Assembly: GCF_000716445.1 (NCBI RefSeq)
Contig: NZ_JNWK01000017.1
Location: 1-64,000 of the forward strand
Source of the DNA: Streptomyces wedmorensis
GTDB taxonomy: Bacteria > Actinomycetota > Actinomycetes > Streptomycetales > Streptomycetaceae
DNA length: 64,000 nt
Reading direction: 5' to 3'
Part shown: positions 25,692 to 33,256 of the stretch, piece by piece
Position numbering within the stretch: position 1 is the stretch's first letter
How the letters are laid out: each line of letters starts with the position of its first letter
Position numbers and translations under genes: made by a program
The notes under the pieces: model-generated
Databases searched by the model: none
Told to the model about the DNA's origin: nothing
The model's input: only the letters and a program-made list of their open reading frames with translations

Positions 25692-28622
25692 GTGGACCCG
25701 CAGCGCCTGGTCTGGGTCCGCACCGGCGAACCGGACGGTTCCGGCTCCGGCTACCTCGTGGGCCCGCAGCTGGTCCTGACCGCCCTGCACGTCGTACGGG
25801 ACGACGGCCGGTGGGCCGGGCGTGTCGCGGTACGGGTGGGACACCCCCACTTCGGGGAGCTCGTCGAAAGGCGGGCGGAAGTCTGCTGGCCGGACCCCCA
25901 GGCCGGCGTCCCGCCCGAAGACGCGCTGGACATCGCACTCCTCTGGCTCGACGAGCCCGTCGCGGCCGGCGAGGGACCCGTCCGATGGGGGCGGCCCGGC
26001 GGGACGGCCCGCATCCCGTTCAAGGGAGCGGGCCTTCCCGCGTTCGCGGCGGACGAGGGGAGCGACGCGCAGTTCGAGGACCTGCACGGTGAACTGTCCG
26101 TCGTCTCCACGTCCTTGCCGGGATGGGTGCTCGACTGTCCGGTCTGGCCCGCACCCGCATACTCGGTCGGGTCCGACGAGGACGGCCGCCACGACGAGCG
26201 GCCCTGGGCCGGCGCCTCCGGCTCGGCGATCTTCTGCCACGGACGGATCGTCGGCGTCGCGGTCGAGGACAACCGCACCATGGACTGGCGCCGCCTCCAC
26301 GCCGCCCCCGTCCACGAAGCCCTCAGCCTCCCCGGCTTCGCCCGCCTCGTCGCCCGCCACGGGCACCCCGGCACCACGGCCGTACTGGAGGACGTGACCG
26401 CCGAGAGCGGCGGCAGGGTGCCCCTGGGCGGCGACGGAGTGGCCTGGCCCGTGGAGGTGGGTCCCGTACCCGCCCTCGCCTCGGCCTTCCAGCCCCGCAG
26501 CACCCTGCGCGACCGCATCGAGTCGGCACGGTCGGGCGGCAGCTCTGTCGTCCTGACCCAAGTCCTGTCCGGCGGCGGCGGGTTCGGCAAGACCCAACTC
26601 GCCGCCGCCTGCGCCACCGACGCCCTCGCCCAAGGCGTCGACCTCGTGGTGTGGGCCTCCGCCACCGAGACGCAACAGGTCATCACCCAGTACGCCCAGG
26701 CCGCCGCCTACCTCCGGCTCCCCGGCGCCACCGGCCAAGACCCCGAGGCCGACGCCCGAGCCCTCCTCCGATGGCTCGCGACCACATCACGGCGTTGGCT
26801 GGTCGTCCTCGACGACATCGCCCACCCCACCGAGCTGAGCAGCTGGTGGCCCGCGAGCCGGACCGGCACGGGGTGGGTCCTTGCCACCACCCGCCTCAAC
26901 GACGCCCGTCTCACCGGCGGCCGCCGGACCCGCATCGACATCGACGTCTACTCCCCCGACGAAGCCGACGCCTACCTCCGCGAGCGGCTGGACGGCGACG
27001 GAATGGGCCACCTCCTCGACGCCCGCGCCGCCGACCTCGCCAAGGCGTTGGGACACCTCCCGCTGGCCCTGGGCCTGGCCGCCGCACACATGATCAACGA
27101 GGACCTGACCTGCACGGCGTACATACGGCGCTTCACCGACCGCCGCACCCGGCTGGACGAAGCCCTGCCCGAGTCCGCCGACACCGAGGGCTACGGTCGG
27201 CAGATCACAGTGGCGCTCCTGCTCTCACTCGACGCCGCCCGAGCCGCCGACGACTCCGGCCTCGCCGTCCACGTCCTCCGCCTGGTCGCTCTCCTGGACC
27301 CAGCCGGCCATCCCCACAGCCTGTGGACGACCCCGCCTCTCCTCGACCACCTCAGCGCCTCGGGCACGAGTCCCGTCACCGCGGACCAGGCCCATTCGGT
27401 ACTGCGTCTCCTGCACCGGTACGCCCTGATCACATGCGACACCCGCGCCGACCCCCGCGGGGTCCGCGTACACGCCCTGACCGCTCGCGCCGTCCGTGAG
27501 AACACAGCGGAATCCGACCTCACCGGCCATGTCGACGCAGTCGCGGAGGCGCTTCTCCATGTCTGGCCCGAGGTCGATCAATCCCACCGGGAACTGGCAG
27601 CGGTACTGCGCGCCAATACCGACGCCCTCGCAGATCAGGCTCAGGACCGACTCTGGCACGGCGGCATCCATCCAGTCCTCTACCGCGCGGGCAACAGCCT
27701 CCTCGACGCAGGCCTGGGGGACACCGCTGCTGCCTACTGGCTACGCCAGGCCGACAGCGCTGAGCGAATCCTGGGCGGGGACGACCCTCACACCCTCAAC
27801 GCGCGCGCCAGCCTCGCCGCCTCCTACTGGCTGGCGGGCCGCACGAGCGAAGCCATCGCCATCGAAGAGCAAGTACTGGCCGACCGCGAGCGCGTGCTGG
27901 GCCACGACCACCCCGACACCCTCCACGCCCGCGCGAGCCTCGCCGCTTCCTACTATCAAGACGGACGCACCGACGAAGCCATCGCCATCGAGGAACAGGT
28001 ACGCACCGACACCGAACGCGTGCTGGGCCACGACCACCCCAGCACCCTCAACGCGCTCGCCAACCTCGGCGCCTCCTATTGGCAAGCCGGACGCACGAGC
28101 GAAGCCATCGCCATCGAAGAGCAAGTACTGGCCGACCGCGAGCGCGTGCTGGGCCACGACCACCCCGACACCCTCTACACCCGCGCCAACCTCGGCGTCT
28201 CCTACCTACAAGCCGGACGCACCAGCGAAGCCATCGCCATCGAAGAGCAGGTGGTCACGGACAGCGAACGCGTGCTGGGGCACGACCACCCCGACACCCT
28301 CACCACACGCTCCAGTCTCGGCGCCTCCTACCTACAAGCCGGACGCACCAGCGAAGCCATCGCCATCGATGAGCAAGTACTGGCCGACCGCGAGCGCGTG
28401 CTGGGGCACGACCACCCCGACACCCTCACCGCACGCCACAACCTCGCCGCCTCCTACCTGCAAGCCGGACGCACCGATGAGGCTCTTGACCTCTTGCGGC
28501 GCGTGCTGGCCGACCGGGAGCGAACCCTCGGCCACGATCACCTTCGCACCCACCTGGCCCGCTCCAATCTCGCCGCCCTCCAGGAATGGCTCCGGGACGC
28601 CGGCAGCTCCGCGCCCGGCTGA
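25692..28622 (+). CDS. Trypsin-like protease / NB-ARC STAND NTPase / TPR protein
   Basis: 976 residues, no signal peptide. Residues 1-250 are a trypsin-fold protease with complete triad: His33 (LTALHVV), Asp80 (DALDIALLW), Ser176 (GASGSA). Residues 270-600 are a STAND NTPase: Walker A GGGGFGKT (294-301), Walker B LVVLDD (370-375), sensor VLATTR, and a GLPL-type motif LGHLPLALGLAA. From about 690 to the end are six full 42-residue TPRs and a partial one, with the core GHDHPDTL-x-AGRT-x-EAIAIEEQV. STAND proteins sense a trigger through repeats, oligomerise with ATP and activate an effector, here proteolysis. GTG start with GGGAGG upstream, one base after the Trypco2 gene. Confidence 0.92.
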   Translation: MDPQRLVWVRTGEPDGSGSGYLVGPQLVLTALHVVRDDGRWAGRVAVRVGHPHFGELVERRAEVCWPDPQAGVPPEDALDIALLWLDEPVAAGEGPVRWGRPGGTARIPFKGAGLPAFAADEGSDAQFEDLHGELSVVSTSLPGWVLDCPVWPAPAYSVGSDEDGRHDERPWAGASGSAIFCHGRIVGVAVEDNRTMDWRRLHAAPVHEALSLPGFARLVARHGHPGTTAVLEDVTAESGGRVPLGGDGVAWPVEVGPVPALASAFQPRSTLRDRIESARSGGSSVVLTQVLSGGGGFGKTQLAAACATDALAQGVDLVVWASATETQQVITQYAQAAAYLRLPGATGQDPEADARALLRWLATTSRRWLVVLDDIAHPTELSSWWPASRTGTGWVLATTRLNDARLTGGRRTRIDIDVYSPDEADAYLRERLDGDGMGHLLDARAADLAKALGHLPLALGLAAAHMINEDLTCTAYIRRFTDRRTRLDEALPESADTEGYGRQITVALLLSLDAARAADDSGLAVHVLRLVALLDPAGHPHSLWTTPPLLDHLSASGTSPVTADQAHSVLRLLHRYALITCDTRADPRGVRVHALTARAVRENTAESDLTGHVDAVAEALLHVWPEVDQSHRELAAVLRANTDALADQAQDRLWHGGIHPVLYRAGNSLLDAGLGDTAAAYWLRQADSAERILGGDDPHTLNARASLAASYWLAGRTSEAIAIEEQVLADRERVLGHDHPDTLHARASLAASYYQDGRTDEAIAIEEQVRTDTERVLGHDHPSTLNALANLGASYWQAGRTSEAIAIEEQVLADRERVLGHDHPDTLYTRANLGVSYLQAGRTSEAIAIEEQVVTDSERVLGHDHPDTLTTRSSLGASYLQAGRTSEAIAIDEQVLADRERVLGHDHPDTLTARHNLAASYLQAGRTDEALDLLRRVLADRERTLGHDHLRTHLARSNLAALQEWLRDAGSSAPG
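27771..28600 (+). repeat. 126-bp tandem repeats encoding TPRs
   Basis: Six complete units and a seventh partial unit. Runs such as GAAGCCATCGCCATCGAAGA recur nearly unchanged, so the array is young or being homogenised by recombination. Differences cluster at a few codons per unit. Confidence 0.9.
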
Positions 28623-28706
28623 GTCCACGGGCAGCGCCGTCACGCAACCCGGAGGTGTCCGGCGTCCGCGAGTGCAGTGGACAGGCGAGGCGAGATCGCG
28701 AAGCGG

Positions 28707-28730
28707 TCAGCAGTCAGCAGTCAGCAGTCA
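28707..28730. repeat. Heptamer tandem repeat TCAGCAG
   Basis: Three full copies and a partial one, overlapping the stop codon of the frameshifted gene. The repeat could change the last codons if it slips. Confidence 0.7.
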
Positions 28731-29499
28731 CGAATCGTCCCTCCGCCGAGAACGCGCAAGGCGGCGCGAGCCGCCCCTGCGTTGTCCGTCCGAGCCAGTG
28801 CCTCCAGAGCCTGCCGGTCGGCATGCGAGCACGCCTCACGCAGTTCAGGGGTGAGATCGAAGCCGATCTCCTTGAAGACCCAATCCGCGATCGTGACGGC
28901 GTCCGCAACGATCGCAGGGTCAGCGGCGATCTCCGGACCGAGCAGGGACAGTCCGCCGTCGTTGGCTCCGTGGACCAGCGACAGCGCGACCAGCGCCCGG
29001 CGGGCCGCACTGTCCTGCGGGTTGCGGACCAGTCGCTCATTGACGTACCGGTAGAGGTCGATGACCGTGGCCCGCTCATTGGACCAGCAGCGCCGGAACG
29101 AGTCCTCGCGCGGCAGCGCCTGAAGATCCGCGACAACGGCCTCCAGGGCACGTGCCGTTCGCGCAGCGAACTCCTGATGACCGGTATCGACCCCGTACTG
29201 CCGCAGCTGATCGGCAAGCTCCTCGAACACGCTGTCCAGCGTGTTCGAGCAACGGCATTCGTCGCACCCCACATTGCGGTGAAGGTGGCGGTGTCCGCTT
29301 GGTCGAAACCACACGCGGTGGGCAAGGCCCGCACAGGCGCCCCCAAGGACGCAGGCGGGTGTCCGCACTCCGCAGGACCCACCGGCGCGAACAGGACCCG
29401 CACCCGGCACGGGGTGCACGGCCTCCGCCCGGAGAGCGGCCGACTCCCGCTCCGCAAAAGCTCGTTGGCGATGTGCACGGCACGGGCGTCCAGTTCCAC
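28721..29499 (-). pseudogene. Frameshifted Cys-containing protein gene of unknown function
   Basis: Starts at GTG 29499 with an excellent GGAGGAAAG site. The first part reads ELDARAVHIANELLRSG, RRPCTPCRVRV and AECGHPP. Third-position GC then moves to a second minus frame (CDECRCSNTLDSVFEEL, RRCWSNERATVIDLYRYVNE, LTPELREACSHAD), which ends at 28721. The switch is a -1 shift between about 29250 and 29285, near a CCCC run (29267-29270). A perfect 12-bp hairpin lies just downstream in the mRNA. It may be a decayed gene, a sequencing error or programmed frameshifting. No family was recognised; CxxC motifs hint at zinc. Confidence 0.65.
29222..29249. repeat. Perfect 12-bp inverted repeat at the frame switch
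   Basis: CTCGAACACGCT and AGCGTGTTCGAG around a 4-base loop inside the coding region, immediately 3' in the mRNA of the frame change. Confidence 0.75.
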
Positions 29500-29534
29500 G
29501 GCTTTCCTCCCGGGAGACCGGCGGGGGTACGGAA

Positions 29535-29587
29535 AAGGGGCCGCCCGACGTCCTGGTCCTCGACGGACGGACGTCGGGCGGCCCCTT
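29535..29587. terminator. Terminator after the MFS exporter
   Basis: 17-bp perfect arms (AAGGGGCCGCCCGACGT and its complement) with a 19-base loop, 10 bp past the MFS stop. Confidence 0.75.
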
Positions 29588-29596
29588 CGGGGCGGG

Positions 29597-31030
29597 TCAG
29601 GCGGAGACCTTCTCGGCCTGCGGGGCGGGCGCGGCCTCGACCGCGACCGTCTTGTCGCCCTTCATGACGAGGAGGGTGACGACACCGCCGACGGCGGCGA
29701 GGACCGCGGCGCCGAGGAAGGCGGCCGAGAAGCCGTCGGTCAGCCTGGGCAGGTTGCCGAGCCGGTCGGCGCCCTGCGACATGGCGACGGCGGTGAGCGC
29801 GGCGAGGCCGAGCGCGGAGCCGACGTTGTAGGTGGTGTTGACGATGCCGGAGGCGAGACCGGCCTGCTCCTGCGGGGCGCCGGACATCGCGGCGATCATC
29901 GCCGGGATGTACGCGAGGGACATGCCGAGCGCGGCGACGAGGGAGGCCGGCAGGACGTCGACGAGGAACGTGCCGGTGGGCGGGACGGCGGCGAGCCAGA
30001 CCAGGCCGGCGGCGAGGACGAGCAGACCGGCGCCGATGAGCGGCTTCGCCCCGAACCGGCCCATGAGCCGGGCGGTGACGGCCGTCATGAAGATCATGAG
30101 GAGCACGGTCATCGGCAGCAGCGCGGCGCCGGACGCGAAGGCGCCGTAGCCCAGGACCTGCTGGAGGTACAGGTTGAGGAAGTACCACATCGGGATCCAG
30201 GCCGCGCCGAGCAGCGTCATCGCCAGGTTGGCCGAGCCGAGGCGCGGGACCCGCCACACGCCGAGCGGCATGAGCGGCTCGCGGACCGACTTCTGGATCA
30301 CGAGGAAGAGGACGAGCAGGGCGACGGCGCCGGCCAGCTCCAGGACGGTGGCGGTGGCGCCCCAGCCGACCTCGGGGGCACGGACCACGGCGAAGACCGC
30401 GAGCGCGAGACCCGCGGTGACGGCGACGGCGCCGAGGACGTCGACGGAGCCGCGGCGGGACTCGACGTTCGGGAGGAGCTTGGTCGCGGCGAGGGTCGCG
30501 AGGCCGATCGGGACGTAGATGACGAAGACCCACTGCCAGGTCGCCCACTCGGTGAACACGCCGCCGAGGAAGACGCCCGCGGTACCGCCGGCGGGAGCGG
30601 CGGCGCCGTACAGCGCCATCGCCTTGCCGAGCTCCTTCGGGTCGTGCATGAAGAGCATCATCAGCAGGGTCATGGCGGAGGGTGCGATCAGCGCACCGCC
30701 GACGCCTTGGACGGCGCGGCCCGCGATCTCGACCCAGGCGGTCTGCGCGGCGGCGGCGAGGACCGAGCCGGCGATCATCACGGCCCAGCCGGTGACGAAG
30801 ATCCTGCGGGCGCCGACGAGGTCGGAGAGGCGTCCGCCGAGGAGCAGCAGGCCGCCGAAGACGATCACGTAGGCGTTGAAGACCCACTGGAGCTCGCCCT
30901 GCGTGAAGCCGAGGTCCTTCTGCATCTCGGGGAGCGCGACCCCGATGATCGACGTGTCCATGATGACCATGAACTGGGCGGCCGCGAGCACGACAAGTGC
31001 CCACCAGCGCCGGGGATTGACGGTTGACAT
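29597..31030 (-). CDS. EmrB/QacA-type 14-TM MFS exporter under CsoR-type boxes
   Basis: 477 residues with about 14 hydrophobic segments. DHA2 family motifs are present: VIMDTSIIGVALPEMQKDLG, WVFNAYVIVFGGLLLLGGRL, GRAVQGVGGALIAPSAMTLL and a motif C-like GGTAGVFLGGVF. These pumps use proton antiport to expel drugs or cations. Two 17-bp boxes identical in form to those before copZ lie 46-98 bp upstream, so expression is probably copper-linked. A Cu- or Cu-complex efflux role is inferred from those sites only. Confidence 0.92.
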   Translation of the reverse strand: MSTVNPRRWWALVVLAAAQFMVIMDTSIIGVALPEMQKDLGFTQGELQWVFNAYVIVFGGLLLLGGRLSDLVGARRIFVTGWAVMIAGSVLAAAAQTAWVEIAGRAVQGVGGALIAPSAMTLLMMLFMHDPKELGKAMALYGAAAPAGGTAGVFLGGVFTEWATWQWVFVIYVPIGLATLAATKLLPNVESRRGSVDVLGAVAVTAGLALAVFAVVRAPEVGWGATATVLELAGAVALLVLFLVIQKSVREPLMPLGVWRVPRLGSANLAMTLLGAAWIPMWYFLNLYLQQVLGYGAFASGAALLPMTVLLMIFMTAVTARLMGRFGAKPLIGAGLLVLAAGLVWLAAVPPTGTFLVDVLPASLVAALGMSLAYIPAMIAAMSGAPQEQAGLASGIVNTTYNVGSALGLAALTAVAMSQGADRLGNLPRLTDGFSAAFLGAAVLAAVGGVVTLLVMKGDKTVAVEAAPAPQAEKVSA

Positions 31031-31075
31031 TGCCCTGACCCTTCGCTCGCGTCGACGCCCGACCGAAGCCGGGGT

Positions 31076-31092
31076 ATACCCCTAGGGGGTAT
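31076..31092. promoter_or_regulatory. CsoR-type operator 4
   Basis: ATACCCCTAGGGGGTAT, the textbook ATACCCC-GGGGTAT palindrome, 46 bp upstream of the MFS exporter start. Confidence 0.75.
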
Positions 31093-31111
31093 CTATGCGG
31101 AGCACCGTAGC

Positions 31112-31128
31112 ATACCCATGGGGGGTAT
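31112..31128. promoter_or_regulatory. CsoR-type operator 5
   Basis: ATACCCATGGGGGGTAT, also 17 bp, its start 36 bp from that of site 4. It lies between divergent genes. Confidence 0.7.
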
Positions 31129-31206
31129 GTAAGGGTGAGAGTGAAGCGCCGTCGCGGGCGCCCCGGAAGCGCGCCTTCCGGGGTGCTCGGCAGGCAGAAT
31201 GCCCCC

Positions 31207-31884
31207 ATGACCGCAGACCAGGAACCCGCGCTCCTCCGGCGCTGGACCGCCACCCTGCTCGCCGCCCGCGCCGGCCACGAGGGCCCCGACCCCGCCCCGT
31301 ACGGCCGGAACCTCCTGGCCCGCTGGGCCGAGCCACAGCGCCGGTACCACACGGTCGACCACCTCCGCGCCGTCCTCGACCGCATCGACGAACTCGCCGA
31401 CCAGGGCGGCGAGGGCGGCGAGTTGGAGCTCGTACGGCTCGCCGCCTGGTTCCACGACGCCGTCTACCGGCCCGACCGCTCCGAGAACGAGGAACGCTCG
31501 GCGACCCTCACCGAGAAGGCCCTCACCGAGGCCGGACTCACCCCGCACGAGGTCGCCGAGGTCGCCCGCCTCGTACGCCTGACGACCAGCCACGACCCCG
31601 CACCCGGCGACCTCAACGGCGAGACCCTCTGCGACGCCGACCTCGCGATCCTCGCCACCCGCCCGGATACGTACAGGGGGTATGTGGCGGCCGTCCGCGA
31701 GGAGTACGCCTTCGTCCCCGACGACGCCTTCCGCCACGGACGCGCGGCCGTCCTCCGCCAGCTCCTCGCCCTCCCCCGCCTCTTCCGCACCCCGTACGGC
31801 GCGGCGGCCTGGGAAGTGCAGGCGCGGGAGAACGTGGAACGCGAACTCGCCGAGCTGACGGACATGTCCGGAAGGGCGGAGTGA
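31207..31884 (+). CDS. HD-domain predicted metal-dependent phosphohydrolase
   Basis: 225 residues. The HD-type metal ligands appear as RRYHTVDHLRAVL, AAWFHDAVY and LVRLTTSHDP with CDADLAILA. This family is annotated as predicted metal-dependent phosphohydrolases; the substrate is unknown. A -10-like CAGAAT 8 bases before the ATG and no ribosome site suggest a leaderless mRNA. It is divergent from the CsoR-boxed MFS exporter and may share its control. Confidence 0.88.
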   Translation: MTADQEPALLRRWTATLLAARAGHEGPDPAPYGRNLLARWAEPQRRYHTVDHLRAVLDRIDELADQGGEGGELELVRLAAWFHDAVYRPDRSENEERSATLTEKALTEAGLTPHEVAEVARLVRLTTSHDPAPGDLNGETLCDADLAILATRPDTYRGYVAAVREEYAFVPDDAFRHGRAAVLRQLLALPRLFRTPYGAAAWEVQARENVERELAELTDMSGRAE

Positions 31885-31976
31885 GTCGACGTCAAAACGT
31901 AATGGGAGAGAGCGTCTACCGCCGGTAAGATCATTCTGCTCATTCTTCGCCAGCGAGAGACGCCAGGAAAAAGAAC

Positions 31977-32705
31977 ATGGAACTGCGCAGGGCCCTCCCG
32001 ATCTTCGCCGTATTGCCGGCCCTCGTCCTGACGTCCGCGTGCAGCGGTGAATCCAAGGATTCCGGTGACAAGAAGCCGAAGGCGAGCGCGCAGAGCGCCG
32101 ACGACAAGAATTCGGCGGAGGCGAAGCGGATCGGCGCGCTCGACGCGGAGCAGCTCGAAAAGGCGGCGCTCACCGGAAAGGCGGCCGGGTTCGACGCCAA
32201 GAAGATCGCGAAGTCGGAGGTCGAGGCCGGGCGCGGGATGGAAGCCGACAAGAAGGCGTGCCAGCCGCTCGCCAGCCTGATCGGCGGGTTCACCCACCTG
32301 CCGTCGGTCGGTACGGCCCACCGCTCGCTCCAGCCCACCGACGCGACCAACGCCACGGTCGGCTCCATGTGGCTCGCCTCGCACTCGGAGGCCGACGCCA
32401 CCCGCGTCATGACCGAGCTCCGCGCCGCGGTCACCACCTGCCCCAAGGGCTTCAAGACCCTCGGCCTCACCTACGGCAAGGTCGAGAACCTGCCCGCGCC
32501 CCGGCTGGGTGCCGACGAGACCGTCGCCTACCGGATCACCGGCGACATCGGCAAGCAGAAGGTGCCCATGACGTACACGGTGGTCCGCAGCGGGGGCGTC
32601 GTCGCCGCGTTCTACGGCGTGAACATGCTGGACCCGGACATGGCGGCGATCCCGGAGCCGGTGGTCGAGGCCCAGCTGAAGAAGATCTCGGACGCGAGGG
32701 GCTGA
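31977..32705 (+). CDS. Secreted lipoprotein of unknown function
   Basis: 242 residues. Signal peptide ends in a lipobox-like LTSAC, then a Lys/Ser/Asp-rich linker. The C-terminal domain (VGSMWLASHSEADATRVMTE, YTVVRSGGVVAAFYGVN) resembles PknH-sensor-like or DUF-type surface lipoproteins of actinobacteria, but no family is certain. It is flanked by a very strong terminator. Position next to the giant toxin may be incidental. Confidence 0.82.
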   Translation: MELRRALPIFAVLPALVLTSACSGESKDSGDKKPKASAQSADDKNSAEAKRIGALDAEQLEKAALTGKAAGFDAKKIAKSEVEAGRGMEADKKACQPLASLIGGFTHLPSVGTAHRSLQPTDATNATVGSMWLASHSEADATRVMTELRAAVTTCPKGFKTLGLTYGKVENLPAPRLGADETVAYRITGDIGKQKVPMTYTVVRSGGVVAAFYGVNMLDPDMAAIPEPVVEAQLKKISDARG

Positions 32706-32721
32706 CCGAGCCCGACGAGAA

Positions 32722-32765
32722 AAGGGGGCCTCCCCCGGTGCGTGTGGCACCGGGGAGGCCCCCTT
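32722..32765. terminator. Strong bidirectional terminator
   Basis: AAGGGGGCCTCCCCCGGTG pairs with CACCGGGGAGGCCCCCTT (one bulge), ending in CTTCTTC. It lies between convergent genes. Confidence 0.8.
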
Positions 32766-32784
32766 CTTCGCAGGCGGCTCCCGG

Positions 32785-33174
32785 TCAGGAGCCGGTGAAG
32801 TGGCCCTCGAGGGCCGGCGCCGTCGTGGCGACGACGACGGCACCCTCGCGGATGTCCTCGGACAGCTCGGCCCGGTCCCGCTCCGAGCGGATGACCACCG
32901 GCCGGTCCGAGGAGAGAACGGTGGCGCCGAGGCGGTCGACCAGCGTCGCGAGGACGTCGAAGAACTGTCCGGCCGGGTAGCGGCTGACGGAGACGCAGAC
33001 CTCGTTGACGTCCACGTCGACCTCGAATCCGTCGGCGGTCCTGATCAGGACCCCGTCGGCGAGGTCGGCGCCCGCGGTGACGACGTACGGCTCCAGGACC
33101 TCCCTGACGAGCTGCATGTCGAGCGGCTCGGGTTCACCGCCCCGATAGCGGAGCACGAAAAGCGTGCGGCTCAT
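32785..33174 (-). CDS. Probable immunity protein of the nuclease toxin
   Basis: 129 residues, small, acidic and cytoplasmic (RTLFVLRYRGGEPEPLD, YPAGQFFDVLATLVDRLG). No domain was recognised with certainty. It lies on the same strand 82 bp downstream of the toxin gene, the canonical place of an immunity gene in polymorphic toxin loci. GAGGATCC precedes the ATG. The immunity role is inferred from order, size and acidity. Confidence 0.7.
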   Translation of the reverse strand: MSRTLFVLRYRGGEPEPLDMQLVREVLEPYVVTAGADLADGVLIRTADGFEVDVDVNEVCVSVSRYPAGQFFDVLATLVDRLGATVLSSDRPVVIRSERDRAELSEDIREGAVVVATTAPALEGHFTGS

Positions 33175-33256
33175 TGCTGGATCCTCATTGAATTACTTCG
33201 TTGCTTCCGGGATTCGGGGCGGGGCCTTCCGGGGAAGGCCCCGCCGACGGGAAATG

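Noticed and set aside
27771..28600. CRISPR-like array
   Set aside because: The repeats are 126 bp, contiguous and in frame, and encode TPRs; there are no spacers.
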